NCBI GenBank assembly: GCA_017475845.1
Contig: JAFVEU010000003.1
Span: forward strand, 1 to 17,778
Origin: Lachnospiraceae bacterium
GTDB lineage: Bacteria; Bacillota; Clostridia; Lachnospirales; Lachnospiraceae
Direction of reading: 5' to 3'
DNA length: 17,778 nucleotides
In this document: positions 1 through 8,167 of the stretch, piece after piece
Position numbering within the stretch: position 1 is the stretch's first letter
Layout of the letters: each line of letters begins with the position of its first letter
Made by a program: the position numbers and the translations under genes
Notes under the pieces: model-generated
The model's input: only the letters and a program-made list of their open reading frames with translations
The model's database searches: none
What the model was told of the DNA's origin: nothing

Positions 1-2733
1 AACCGTAACATCTGTGGAAAACTCGGACTTTCCATCATTATCAGCATCAAAGGTTCCCCAGGAATAAGTGGCACCGGTCCATCCGTAGTTCACGCGAACA
101 AAACCATCATTCGCAAAGGTAGGAGCTGTTTCGTTATTTAAGTAGTCCGATACGGCACTGGGATCACCGCCGGGCTGTATCATGTCATTTCCTGCATGCA
201 TGGAGTTCTTGGGAGCTTCTGCGGACATCCAGTCTGTCATTACATAGCCTTCGTAGCCCCACTCACCTCTTGCCGCATTCATTATGGAATCATAATTACC
301 TGCGCCGAAGGTGCCGTTTATCTTGTTGTAGCAGGTCATGATGGTCACGGGCTGTGCGGATTTCACTGCTATCTCAAAGCCCTTTATGTATATCTCTCTT
401 ATGGCCCTTTCAGATACCTTGTTGTTCTCCTGGTTACGGTTATCCTCCTGGTTATTGCTGAAGTAGTGCTTAAGGGATACGCCTACACCGGGATTGGACT
501 GTACGCCGTTTGTCATTGCGGCTGCGGTTATACCGGATACAAAAGGATCCTCTGAATAGTACTCGAAGTTTCTTCCGCAGAGAGGGTTCCTGTGGATGTT
601 AAGAGCCGGTGCCAGCCAGATCGTTACTCCGAATTCCACCATTTCCTCACCTACAGCAGCGCCTACCTCAGTAATCAATGCCTCATCCCAGGTCTGTGCT
701 ATGAGTGTACCGATAGGGAACGCAGTTGCAAACTGATAATAGGTCTCTCCTTCTCTCTCAAACTCACGGGTTATCCTTATGCCAGCAGGTCCGTCGGAAA
801 GCACGGTATTGGGTATTCCGTATTTCTCATACAGCTTGAAAGTAGATTCTCCTGCAGCTCCGGGAGTATTCACATAGGTATCGCCTATCTTGTCCGTTCC
901 TACTGCACCGGAAAAACCTCCCATTCCGTTTCCTTCAACGATGGTACCAAGCTCTTCATCACTCATCTGGGCAATGAGCTTATAGAGATTATCATCTATA
1001 GCCTCAGGGCTTGAATCGTATACATCCTTAAGCTTTGAAATACCTTCGACATCAACCCTCTTGACGTCCTGCTTATGTATGCCGTCCCAGGGAACAGCTG
1101 CATCAGTCATGGTAGTAGTGGAGGGAAGATAAGCCGTAACAGACTCATCGATATAGGAAGAAGCATTGTTGCCGTCTACCTTTGTAAGCTTACCGGGATC
1201 AAGTTCGATGGTCTCTGCTTCCTCGATCTCCTTTGCCTCTTCATCATAGCCTATGTGGTTATGATCCTTCTTCTCTATGTCGTCATCCACATCATTGTTA
1301 TCATCAACACCAAACTTCAGGTTGCTGAGCTGCTCAGTGATGACTGTCTCCTTAAGATTCAGCTTCGCGGCAACACAGGTATTCCTGGAGCTGTCTCCCA
1401 CGCGGATGATATAATCGCCCTTATCCATTACGTAAGCCGCGTCTTCCTCACTATAGGAAGACATCTCGCTTGTCTTAAAGGAGATGGTCAGATCCTCAGA
1501 CTGTCCGGGCTTCAGCTCATCGGTCTTTCCATAGGCAACGAGCTCCTGATAAGGCTTTACGACTCCCTCCTCCGGAGCGGAGAAATAAACCTGTACAACC
1601 TCTTTTCCGCTGTACTTGCTTCCCGTATTTTTAACGGTAACCTTCACATTGACAGCTTCCTCATCAGCTTCCACGGAATTTGGAGTGATCTCAAAATCGG
1701 TATAGGAAAGGCCGTATCCGAACTCCCATATAGGATCTATGCCAAAGGTATCAAAATAACGATAGCCCACAAAGATACCTTCTTTATACTCCTCTTCATC
1801 GGTATTTCCGTCATTATTGGCGAAATTCTCTGCAGAGGGATAATCACTGTATTTTGCCGCCCATGTGTCTACCGTCTTTCCGGAGGGAGTAACCTCTCCC
1901 GAAAGTACCTGCGCCAGAGCATGTCCGCCTCTCATACCGGCCTGGGACATAAGGAAGATGGCATCCAGATCCTTAATGTCCACAAGCTGCTTTGCATTGA
2001 TAACGCCGCCTGTATTAAGGATCACCACGCTCTTATCATAAGTCTTTAAAATCAATGCGATATTAGTAAGATCAGTCTCTGAGATGTCATAGTATCCGGG
2101 GGTATCTGCCGGCCAGTCAGCCCCCTCTGTGGAATAGCGGGAGATAACATAAATACCGGTAGTAGCAGAGGCATTCTTTACATCATCCTCTGTGACCGCC
2201 ACATCCTTTGCCTTGAAAACGGATCCGAGGAGACCGCTGGAAGCCTCTATGTAATCACTGGTAAAATTAAACGCGGGAGCACCCCATCCCGTTCCGTATT
2301 TTTCAACGTGCTTTGCGTATTCCTCCGTATATCTGGCACGTTCATCTACAAAGTTCTTAAGCCAGTCGCCGCTGGATATCTTGTAGGTGTCGGAAAGACC
2401 CTCATAGATATCGTCGTGTACACGCTCATTAACCTCACCGGATCCTCCGCCGCCTTTGATGGTGATAACTGCTCCGCCGCCGAAAAGCGCTACAGTCTCT
2501 CCTGCCGCAACGGGAAGAGCATTGTCGTTATTCTGCAAAAGCACCATACCCTGAGTGGCGGCAAATTCCGAAAGTGTCTCGTTCCTTGTCTCACGCTCGG
2601 ACTTTACATCTGTAGTAGCAGGGCTGAAGGGTGCTCCAAATACAGCCACACCCCCCCCGAAAATTGTGGTGGAAAGCATTGCTGCCGATGAAAATGCAGC
2701 GATATACTTTCGCCAATAGTTCTTAATTCTCAT
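1..2733 (-). CDS. Secreted glycoside hydrolase family 3 (beta-glucosidase-like), inverted domain order, 3' end beyond window
   Basis: Start ATG at 2733, preceded by AAGGAGG; the frame stays open for 911 codons to the window edge, so the C-terminus is missing. A basic, then hydrophobic N-terminus (about residues 1-34) looks like a signal peptide. The domain order is inverted relative to common GH3 enzymes. The alpha/beta sandwich domain comes first, with a KGGGGSGEV loop at 93-101 and STEGAD around E203, the likely general acid/base. A GYGLSYT motif at 339-345 leads into a fibronectin-III-like domain (about 350-430). The TIM-barrel-type domain starts near 575, with SDGPAGIR (D647), KH at 755-756 and VMTDW with nucleophile D834. 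An acidic linker rich in D, N and E separates the halves. Shortly before the edge is a calcium-loop-like DADNDG (896-901). The likely role is hydrolysis of beta-linked gluco- or xylo-oligosaccharides outside the membrane; substrate is not predictable from what is visible. Inverted GH3 enzymes are known from rumen Clostridia. Confidence 0.93.
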   Translation of the reverse strand, partial: MRIKNYWRKYIAAFSSAAMLSTTIFGGGVAVFGAPFSPATTDVKSERETRNETLSEFAATQGMVLLQNNDNALPVAAGETVALFGGGAVITIKGGGGSGEVNERVHDDIYEGLSDTYKISSGDWLKNFVDERARYTEEYAKHVEKYGTGWGAPAFNFTSDYIEASSGLLGSVFKAKDVAVTEDDVKNASATTGIYVISRYSTEGADWPADTPGYYDISETDLTNIALILKTYDKSVVILNTGGVINAKQLVDIKDLDAIFLMSQAGMRGGHALAQVLSGEVTPSGKTVDTWAAKYSDYPSAENFANNDGNTDEEEYKEGIFVGYRYFDTFGIDPIWEFGYGLSYTDFEITPNSVEADEEAVNVKVTVKNTGSKYSGKEVVQVYFSAPEEGVVKPYQELVAYGKTDELKPGQSEDLTISFKTSEMSSYSEEDAAYVMDKGDYIIRVGDSSRNTCVAAKLNLKETVITEQLSNLKFGVDDNNDVDDDIEKKDHNHIGYDEEAKEIEEAETIELDPGKLTKVDGNNASSYIDESVTAYLPSTTTMTDAAVPWDGIHKQDVKRVDVEGISKLKDVYDSSPEAIDDNLYKLIAQMSDEELGTIVEGNGMGGFSGAVGTDKIGDTYVNTPGAAGESTFKLYEKYGIPNTVLSDGPAGIRITREFEREGETYYQFATAFPIGTLIAQTWDEALITEVGAAVGEEMVEFGVTIWLAPALNIHRNPLCGRNFEYYSEDPFVSGITAAAMTNGVQSNPGVGVSLKHYFSNNQEDNRNQENNKVSERAIREIYIKGFEIAVKSAQPVTIMTCYNKINGTFGAGNYDSIMNAARGEWGYEGYVMTDWMSAEAPKNSMHAGNDMIQPGGDPSAVSDYLNNETAPTFANDGFVRVNYGWTGATYSWGTFDADNDGKSEFSTDVTV
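2651..2658 (-). repeat. Eight-base poly-G tract in the GH3 signal-peptide codons
   Basis: The plus strand has eight consecutive C, read as G on the coding strand, covering codons 26-28 (Gly-Gly-Gly) in the hydrophobic stretch of the signal peptide. A one-base slip would put the entire enzyme out of frame. The tract is seen directly; any switching role is inference. Confidence 0.9.
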
Positions 2734-2792
2734 TTATTATCCTCCTTAATTATTGTTTTACCAAAGGATCCTTCACGAAGAGAACGAAAAAA

Positions 2793-2843
2793 CAGTACAA
2801 CTGCTGTGTGCCCAGCTGCCGCAAAGGTGATTTCAGTACAACT
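2793..2843. repeat. Direct repeat CAGTACAACT in the GH3 leader
   Basis: The ten-base word CAGTACAACT occurs at 2793-2802 and again at 2834-2843, 41 bases apart start to start. A related AGTACATGCTGTA lies further upstream near 2861. All fall inside the predicted transcribed leader of the GH3 gene. They could be regulator binding sites or RNA elements; neither is demonstrated. Confidence 0.5.
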
Positions 2844-2877
2844 ACGCGAGCAACTCCTTTAGTACATGCTGTATATC

Positions 2878-2905
2878 ATTATGCATATTTTCTATGCTTT
2901 TTCAA
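2878..2905 (-). promoter_or_regulatory. Candidate sigma-A promoter for the GH3 gene
   Basis: On the minus strand TTGAAA (2905-2900) is followed after 16 bases by CATAAT (2883-2878), close to the -35/-10 consensus. It would give a leader of roughly 135 bases before the ATG at 2733. It is the best-scoring pair by eye in an AT-rich stretch, so chance matches are possible. Confidence 0.5.
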
Positions 2906-3113
2906 CAATATCTTAAAGATAAATTTATAAAATTTTAAAAAAATGTTTAATTAATAACTACTGTTTTGCATATTTTTATATATGTTGCACAGTTTTAATT
3001 GCTCTCCATTTAATTTATTTTGTTTATATTGTACATCACTTAAATGTATACATTATAGTTGTTGAGAGGAAGTCTTTCTGAGAGTTTAGCGGGTTTGGAT
3101 TTTTCGGACTGAG

Positions 3114-3748
3114 TTAAGTTGACAAGGGTAAGTATGCAGCGATCACTGCAAGAATTACTGCCGGAAGCATATTGGCCACCCGTATGGTCTTGCCCCATAC
3201 GAGATTTACACCTACACAGAATATCAATATGGAGCCGATAAGCGAAAGACAGGCTATCGCCATATCCGTCATGACGGGAGAAACAAGTCTGGCAAGCAGA
3301 GTTATGCTCCCTTCAAATATAAGAACGGGTATTGCTGAAAAAGCGCATCCTGTATGGCACCTACAATAGCCATGGCTCCTACGCATACAGTCAGCGAAGC
3401 GGTGACGAATGCGTTAACAAACTGCTTATCGCCGCTGTTCCCCGTCTTTTTCTTCAGCCATTCTCCGAATCTCTCAAAGCCCTTTTCTATTCCGATCAGT
3501 TCTCCTATGATCGTACCGATCGCAAGACAAAGGACAACAAGCATGGATCTGCCGCTTACTATGGTACCTGCATCAATATGCAGCATCCCCTGCATCGCTC
3601 CGGCTATGGCAATGAACATAACACTTATTCCGCATGCCTTATTCAATGCTGTCTGCTGTTCCTGCTTAAACAGTTTTCCGGTGAAATGACCGATAATTCC
3701 TCCGCTTATGATGGCCACCGTATTTATAATTGTTCCTATACCTGTCAT
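3114..3748 (-). pseudogene. DUF554 (YdfK-type) membrane protein gene broken by an internal out-of-frame deletion
   Basis: The first part (from ATG at 3748, with GGAGG nine bases upstream, preferred over a GTG at 3757 that abuts that site) encodes a DUF554-type N-terminus. It has the GTIINT opening, a GIEKGFERFGEW segment and FVTASLTVCVGAMAIVGAIQD. Right after this the frame is lost. The family sequence resumes in another frame with AFSAIPVLIFEGSITLLA and continues to a normal end at 3114. From memory, family members have roughly 30 residues between these two blocks; here they abut at about 3341-3350. The span is 635 bases, not a multiple of three. This points to a deletion that also shifts the frame, so no full-length product is expected. 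DUF554 proteins are multi-pass membrane proteins of unknown function. An assembly error is the alternative. Confidence 0.8.
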
Positions 3749-3815
3749 AAAATACACCCTCCATGCCTGATCTCACAACCTTCCCTATGATAATACACTC
3801 CAGCGAAACTTACCA

Positions 3816-4562
3816 TTGTTGTATTTTCCCGGAGTTATCTATAACAGCCATTCCTTTGGACAGAGAACCGTAAGATACGGGGACGGCTTCCTCTTTATGA
3901 GCGAAGGTGATGCATACGAAAGAGCTTTTTCGCTGTGCCGGTGGGATCTGAAGCGAAAGACCGTAAGTCAGGATGACATATTCCATTTCTGGATAAAACC
4001 GGGATCATCCGATGATATGTATGTCGTGAATAATAATTTTGCCCACATTGGCGATATTGCAGTCCTGTCTGACGGGAAGGCCGCATTTACCGCTACTTCG
4101 GTCCCCTCCATGACAGCAGATGCCGAAAAGGAAAGTGAGCAGCTTTTTATCCAGATCTTTGATCCTGCAGGAGATCTCAATACAGCTGAAGGTTATGTGA
4201 CTACCGGTGAAAGAAGCGGGACCACGGGAATAGACGGACTTAAGGAGGCTCAGGATCACGGCGTGAAATGGCTAACAGAGGATAAAAAGTTTCTGTACAG
4301 GCATCCACAGATGGTGAGTACCGGAGACAGACTGGTGATCCTGTACGAGAAATGCGCGAAAAAGACCGGCAAGCTGAAAGGCGTATTCTACATGGTTCTG
4401 GATCCTTCGGGAAATGTGATCTCGGAAAGCAAAAAGTTCAAGCCCAACGCGAGCCTTAACCCCTGCGAAACCCCTGTTTACACTAAGGGCAGTATTTACT
4501 GGGTATCCAATAAATCCAGCAGAAAGGGAAAGATGTTTGTGTACAGGATAAAGCTTGATTGA
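3816..4562 (+). pseudogene. 3' remnant of a probable secreted or envelope protein gene, lacking its N-terminal half
   Basis: This is the only plus-strand gene-like frame. It has no credible start: the nearest codon is TTG at 3816 with no ribosome binding site, and the frame opens after a stop at 3768-3770. The first residues (PGVIYNSHSFGQR, then EGDAYERAFSL) resemble the middle of a clostridial exported-protein family that I recall as carrying SHSFNQ and HGDAYPR motifs; there about 200-250 residues with a signal peptide precede them. The rest looks like beta-propeller-type repeats (GDIAVLSDGKAAFT, GDRLVILYEK, KGSIYWVSNKSS). It ends normally at 4562, followed by a terminator. I infer a 5'-truncated pseudogene next to another damaged gene. 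A short intracellular protein made from an alternative start cannot be excluded, and the family assignment is from memory. Confidence 0.6.
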
Positions 4563-4640
4563 TCATTACCGCCTGTACTCCGAACGTATCGCCGATATTT
4601 TACTTCCGGACACAGCCCGTACCAGAAATCCATGAGCTGC

Positions 4641-4672
4641 AAAAAAGCACCCGCCCAGGCGGATGCTTTTTT
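4641..4672. terminator. Bidirectional intrinsic terminator between convergent genes
   Basis: Six A, a hairpin with arms GCACCCGCC and GGCGGATGC (one mismatch), then six T. It reads as a terminator on both strands and sits between the plus-strand remnant ending at 4562 and the minus-strand S-component gene ending at 4700. Confidence 0.88.
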
Positions 4673-4699
4673 AATATTTGTGAAGAGGAAACTGACGGC

Positions 4700-5266
4700 T
4701 CATTTCAGTTCCATTTTGTTAAAAATGCTTTTCAGTCCGAATCTGTAGCATAGAAGCAGGGATCCGGCAACTCCCAGAAGAGCCTGGGCTATCTCATAGG
4801 GCAGTTTTATCATAGCGTATTCATAGGTGCTGTAAATAAAGATCTTCCCCAGAGTGTATCCCACTACCATTATCACTGCTCCAACAAGGGTTGCGAAAAG
4901 CGAAACCGCGAGATCCTTTTTCCTGCTGTCGTACTGTGAGCGGTGAACGATAAGAGATATCACCACAGCCTGCAGCCCGTGTGTCACAAGGGACACGAAC
5001 ATTGGCGGCGGGTAAAACAGCATATCTCCGATCAGTGACCCCACTCCCCCGACCACAAAAGCCGCAAAGGGGTCTAAGAGGATAGCTGCGGTGCAGATCA
5101 CCACATCGCAGAGGTAGAGATGTCCGCCGGGTACCGTGATCCCTACTGTCGCCATGGCTATATTGACAGCTATGAATACAGCGGTTACGGTGATCCACCT
5201 CACCTTGTTTATTTCCTTCAGGTCTCTTTTGTAACCTATCCTTATTTTATCAGATGATCCTTTCAT
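4700..5266 (-). CDS. ECF transporter S component (substrate-binding membrane subunit)
   Basis: A 188-residue, very hydrophobic protein with about six membrane segments. The first has the AxxxAxxxA pattern (A29, A33, A37) used by S components to dock on EcfT. The GGHLYLCDVVICTAAILLDP block followed by GGVGSLIGDMLFYPP is typical of vitamin-type S components of energy-coupling factor transporters. ATG at 5266 is preceded by AGGAGA seven bases away, and this site overlaps the TGA stop of metY, so the two genes are probably translationally coupled. No EcfA or EcfT gene is nearby, so it presumably uses a shared module encoded elsewhere (group II). The substrate cannot be read from the sequence. Linkage to metY suggests a sulfur compound, a methionine precursor or a cofactor such as pyridoxal, but this is a guess. 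Confidence 0.85.
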   Translation of the reverse strand: MKGSSDKIRIGYKRDLKEINKVRWITVTAVFIAVNIAMATVGITVPGGHLYLCDVVICTAAILLDPFAAFVVGGVGSLIGDMLFYPPPMFVSLVTHGLQAVVISLIVHRSQYDSRKKDLAVSLFATLVGAVIMVVGYTLGKIFIYSTYEYAMIKLPYEIAQALLGVAGSLLLCYRFGLKSIFNKMELK

Positions 5267-5278
5267 GTTCCGGTCTCC

Positions 5279-6565
5279 TCAGACTGCCGCAAAGGCCTCT
5301 TCCAGTGCTTCTATAAGATCGTCTATATTCTCCGTTCCGATGGAAAGACGGACTGTTCCGGGTCTGATGCCCTGATCGAGAAGTTCCTCTTCCGAAAGCT
5401 GCGAATGAGTGGTTGAAGCAGGATGGATCACAAGGCTCTTTACATCAGCCACGTTTGCAAGAAGAGAGAAAATCTTCAGGTTATCGATAAATCTCCAGGC
5501 TTCTTCCTGTCCGCCTTTGATATCAAAGGTAAAAATGGAAGCACCGCCATTGGGGAAATACTTCTCATAAAGAGCGTGATCCGGATGATCCTGAAGGGAA
5601 GGATGGTTCACCTTTTCAACCTTGGGATTTTTGCTTAAGTATTCGACGATCTTCTTTGTATTCTCAGCATGACGCTCAAGCCTTAAGGAGAGCGTCTCTA
5701 CCCCCTGTAAAAGAAGGAAAGCAGAGAAAGGCGCTATGCAGGCACCGGTATCCCTGAGGAGGATGGCGCGGATATAGGTCACAAAGGCTGCAGGTCCAAC
5801 CGCATCATAGAAGGAAACGCCATGGTAGCTGGGATTAGGAGCAGCTATGTTGGGATACTTCCCACTTGCCTTCCAGTCAAATTTACCGGATTCAACTATT
5901 ATTCCTCCAAGTGTGGTCCCATGTCCCCCAAGGAATTTGGTTGCCGAATGTACCACTATGTCCGCGCCGTGCTCAATGGGACGTATAAGATATGGTGTTC
6001 CGAATGTATTGTCGATCACAAGGGGAAGCCCGTGTTTATGGGCTATCTCTGCGATGGCATCAATATCGGGTATGTCACTGTTGGGATTTCCCAGGGTTTC
6101 AAGGTAAATGGCCCTTGTGTTCTCCCTGATGGCACCCTCAACCTCCGCAAGGTTATGGGCATCCACGAAAGTGGTCTCTATCCCGTACTGGGGAAGCGTG
6201 TGTGAAAGAAGATTGTAGCTTCCGCCGTATATGGTCTTCTGGGAAACGATGTGCCCTCCGTTGGCCGCCAGGGCTTCTATCGTATATGTGATGGCTGCTG
6301 CTCCCGATGCAAGAGCCAGAGCTGCGCTTCCTCCCTCAAGTGCTGCCACTCTTTTCTCCAGAACATCCTGAGTGCTGTTTGTAAGTCTTCCGTAAATATT
6401 ACCGGCATCTGCGAGACCAAAACGGTCTGCTGCGTGTTTGCTGTTATGGAAAACATAGGATGTGGTCTGATAAATGGGAACTGCTCTGGAATCTGTAGCG
6501 GGATCCGCCTGTTCCTGACCTACGTGAAGCTGTAATGTTTCAAATCTGAATTTGTTTTCTGCCAT
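5279..6565 (-). CDS. metY: O-acetylhomoserine sulfhydrylase (aminocarboxypropyltransferase)
   Basis: PLP-dependent enzyme of the Cys/Met metabolism family, 428 residues, the normal size for MetY. It makes homocysteine from O-acetylhomoserine and sulfide in methionine synthesis. The opening FETLQLHVGQEQADPATDSRA, the YGRLTNST block (58-65), VIDNTFGTP (183-191) and SATKFLGGHG with PLP lysine K210 are diagnostic of the MetY branch; an insertion relative to cystathionine gamma-synthases also fits. The ATG at 6565 is chosen over a GTG at 6574 because GGAGGTG lies six bases before the ATG and would overlap the GTG. It is the first gene of a two-gene unit with the S component 12 bases downstream. 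The 112 bases upstream hold no recognisable SAM riboswitch or T-box. Confidence 0.95.
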   Translation of the reverse strand: MAENKFRFETLQLHVGQEQADPATDSRAVPIYQTTSYVFHNSKHAADRFGLADAGNIYGRLTNSTQDVLEKRVAALEGGSAALALASGAAAITYTIEALAANGGHIVSQKTIYGGSYNLLSHTLPQYGIETTFVDAHNLAEVEGAIRENTRAIYLETLGNPNSDIPDIDAIAEIAHKHGLPLVIDNTFGTPYLIRPIEHGADIVVHSATKFLGGHGTTLGGIIVESGKFDWKASGKYPNIAAPNPSYHGVSFYDAVGPAAFVTYIRAILLRDTGACIAPFSAFLLLQGVETLSLRLERHAENTKKIVEYLSKNPKVEKVNHPSLQDHPDHALYEKYFPNGGASIFTFDIKGGQEEAWRFIDNLKIFSLLANVADVKSLVIHPASTTHSQLSEEELLDQGIRPGTVRLSIGTENIDDLIEALEEAFAAV

Positions 6566-6677
6566 GATGTTCACCTCCGTTTTTTATATGGTGTATTCTT
6601 GCACAGAAAACAAATGCCGTCCAATACTTGAATTTTATTATGTGATATAGGAAGAAACTATAACAACAGAAGCTATA

Positions 6678-7526
6678 TTATCTGGTAGCTCCGCCGCCTC
6701 CGAAGGATCCTCCTCCTCCGTGGTATCCGCCGCTGTGTCCGCCGGAGCTGTAACTTCTTCCGGATCCTCCCCATCCACCTTCAAGGAAAAAAAAGAACAG
6801 TATTACCAGCACGACAATGACGCCAAAGAACCAGTAAGTGCAGGCAATTTCTATGGATTGAGACAGTTTTTCCGAAAATGAAAGGTCGGATTTCTTCTCT
6901 TCCGGAAAAGGGGCATCCGCAAAGGTTTTATCCGCACTGTCAGTATCGTCACCCCAGTCATCCTTTATCACCACGCTGTCCGGACAGGGAACCCCCGCCT
7001 CGGCATATACCTCCTCTGCAATGGCACTGAAGGTATTTCCCGCAAGCTTATTCCACTTGTGCTCCTCCTTGGCATCAACTGCCTGGGCATCAAGTATCCT
7101 TCCTGCCTTCCCGTCGGGTATGGCGCCCTCTAATCCCTGACCGATCTCCAGCCGGACGCTTTCCTTATCGCTGTCGGTACGGATAAGGAGAAGGACACCG
7201 TTATCGGTTTCCTCCTGTCCTATACCCCAGTCATTGGCCAGCCTGATGCTGTAATCCTCCATATCGTCCTGATGGGTATTGGGCACAGTAACAACCACTA
7301 CCTGGGCGGTGGTGGCTTCTTCCAGCCGCCTTGCCTCATCAAATATGTACTTTTCCGTTTCCTCGTTGAGACAGCCGCTGTAATCCTCGACATAGAAGTA
7401 TTCCGTATGCTCGGGGTATACCGTTTCCGGAAGGCCAAGGATGAAAAACCAGAAGGCAAAGACTATTGCCCATCCTGCCGCACAAATACCAAGTATTACA
7501 GGAACCGCACGTTTTACAATACTCAT
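6678..7526 (-). CDS. TPM-domain membrane protein (YgcG type) with Gly-rich tail
   Basis: 282 residues. A membrane segment or uncleaved signal (about 7-31) is followed by a TPM domain (about 48-174: YVEDYSGCLNEETEKYI, TTAQVVVVTVPN, NGVLLLI, LEIGQGLEGAIPDGKAGRI). Next come an acidic linker, a second membrane segment (about 230-249) and a tail rich in Gly, Ser and His ending GGGGSFGGGGATR. This is the standard layout of TPM proteins, which lie in the membrane with the domain outside. The role is unsettled: phosphatase activity was shown for a plant homologue, and bacterial ones are linked to envelope or photosystem-like repair. It starts 14 bases after lemA, the usual partner of this family, so the two are almost certainly one transcription unit. 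The ribosome binding site (AAGAGAG) is weak, consistent with coupling. Confidence 0.9.
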   Translation of the reverse strand: MSIVKRAVPVILGICAAGWAIVFAFWFFILGLPETVYPEHTEYFYVEDYSGCLNEETEKYIFDEARRLEEATTAQVVVVTVPNTHQDDMEDYSIRLANDWGIGQEETDNGVLLLIRTDSDKESVRLEIGQGLEGAIPDGKAGRILDAQAVDAKEEHKWNKLAGNTFSAIAEEVYAEAGVPCPDSVVIKDDWGDDTDSADKTFADAPFPEEKKSDLSFSEKLSQSIEIACTYWFFGVIVVLVILFFFFLEGGWGGSGRSYSSGGHSGGYHGGGGSFGGGGATR

Positions 7527-7540
7527 ACCGTTATACTCTC

Positions 7541-8104
7541 TTATAGATCAACATCCGGAACCTTCTCCGCGCCTTCAGCGGCTTCAAACAGCTCCGCCTT
7601 CTCAAATCCAAACATTCCTGCAAAAAGTGCCCCCGGGAACATTCTGATGGCCTTATTATAAGATGCTGCAGCCGCATTATAGTTCTGCCTTGCATAGGAA
7701 ATGCGGTTTTCAGTCCCTGCAAGCTCATCCATCAGATCCACATATACGGTATCCGACTTTAATTCGGGATAGCTTTCGGCTATGGCGATCAGTTTGTTTA
7801 AGGCACCGGTAACTTCTTCGTTCGCTTCCGACTTTTCCGCCATGGTTCCCGCTGACATAAGCTTTTCCCTGGCTTTGTTCACTTCATCAAATACTGCAGT
7901 TTCATGCTCCGCAAAACTCTTTACCGTCTTGACAAGATTCGGTATCAGATCCGCTCTCCTCTGAAGCTGGGTATCTATATTTGCAGCCTGTTCTTCAACA
8001 GCGGTCTGTTTGCTCACCAGGGAATTGTATCCCCCCACAAAGAAAATGATCAAAACAACAATGATGCCAACCACTGCCAGCAATGCTCCGGTTCCTTTAT
8101 TCAT
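7541..8104 (-). CDS. lemA: LemA family membrane protein
   Basis: 187 residues with one N-terminal membrane helix (about 7-24), followed by a long helical domain. The family signature is clear: YNSLVSKQTAVEEQ, then NIDTQLQRRADLIPNLVKTVK and later ENRISYARQNYNAA, ending with the MFPGALFAGMFGF block. LemA proteins are anchored with a short N-terminus outside and an alpha-helical domain; their biochemical role is unknown, and they commonly sit beside TPM-domain proteins, as here. ATG at 8104 has AAAGGAT eight bases upstream. No confident promoter was found in the 104 bases before it. Confidence 0.95.
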   Translation of the reverse strand: MNKGTGALLAVVGIIVVLIIFFVGGYNSLVSKQTAVEEQAANIDTQLQRRADLIPNLVKTVKSFAEHETAVFDEVNKAREKLMSAGTMAEKSEANEEVTGALNKLIAIAESYPELKSDTVYVDLMDELAGTENRISYARQNYNAAAASYNKAIRMFPGALFAGMFGFEKAELFEAAEGAEKVPDVDL

Positions 8105-8137
8105 CTTTTCATATCCTTTCTCTTATAGTAAAGTCAC

Positions 8138-8167
8138 AAAAAGGGCAGACAAAACTGTCCGCCCTTT
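8138..8167 (-). terminator. Intrinsic terminator after the lipoprotein gene
   Basis: On the minus strand AAAGGGCGGAC and GTCTGCCCTTT form an 11-pair stem (one G-T pair) around AGTTTT, followed by a run of five T. It lies 41 bases past the lipoprotein stop and separates that gene from lemA. Confidence 0.85.

Larger units (their letters stand above)
2734..3113. other. 380-base AT-rich intergenic region upstream of the GH3 gene
   Basis: No gene is visible here on either strand. The part nearest the GH3 gene (about 2760-2870) has mixed composition and contains a direct repeat. The part from about 2880 to 3060 is very AT-rich, with a promoter candidate at its inner edge. No convincing intrinsic terminator was found after the DUF554 remnant that ends at 3114. 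Confidence 0.7.

Noticed and set aside
196..2691. Several long plus-strand open frames opposite the GH3 gene
   Set aside because: They are antisense shadows: no ribosome binding sites, no family motifs, and the minus-strand frame carries complete GH3 signatures.
3052..3057. TATAAT on the minus strand as the GH3 promoter -10
   Set aside because: The -35 position reads CAGAAA, and the site is over 300 bases from the start; the pair at 2878-2905 is better.
3749..3757. GTG at 3757 as the DUF554 start
   Set aside because: GGAGG is directly adjacent to it, too close for initiation, while the ATG at 3748 is nine bases away.
6566..6574. GTG at 6574 as the metY start
   Set aside because: It overlaps the GGAGGTG ribosome binding site; the ATG at 6565 is properly spaced.
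6566..6677. SAM riboswitch or T-box upstream of metY
   Set aside because: The gap is only 112 bases, without the conserved junctions or an anti-terminator/terminator pair, and no convincing promoter was found in it.
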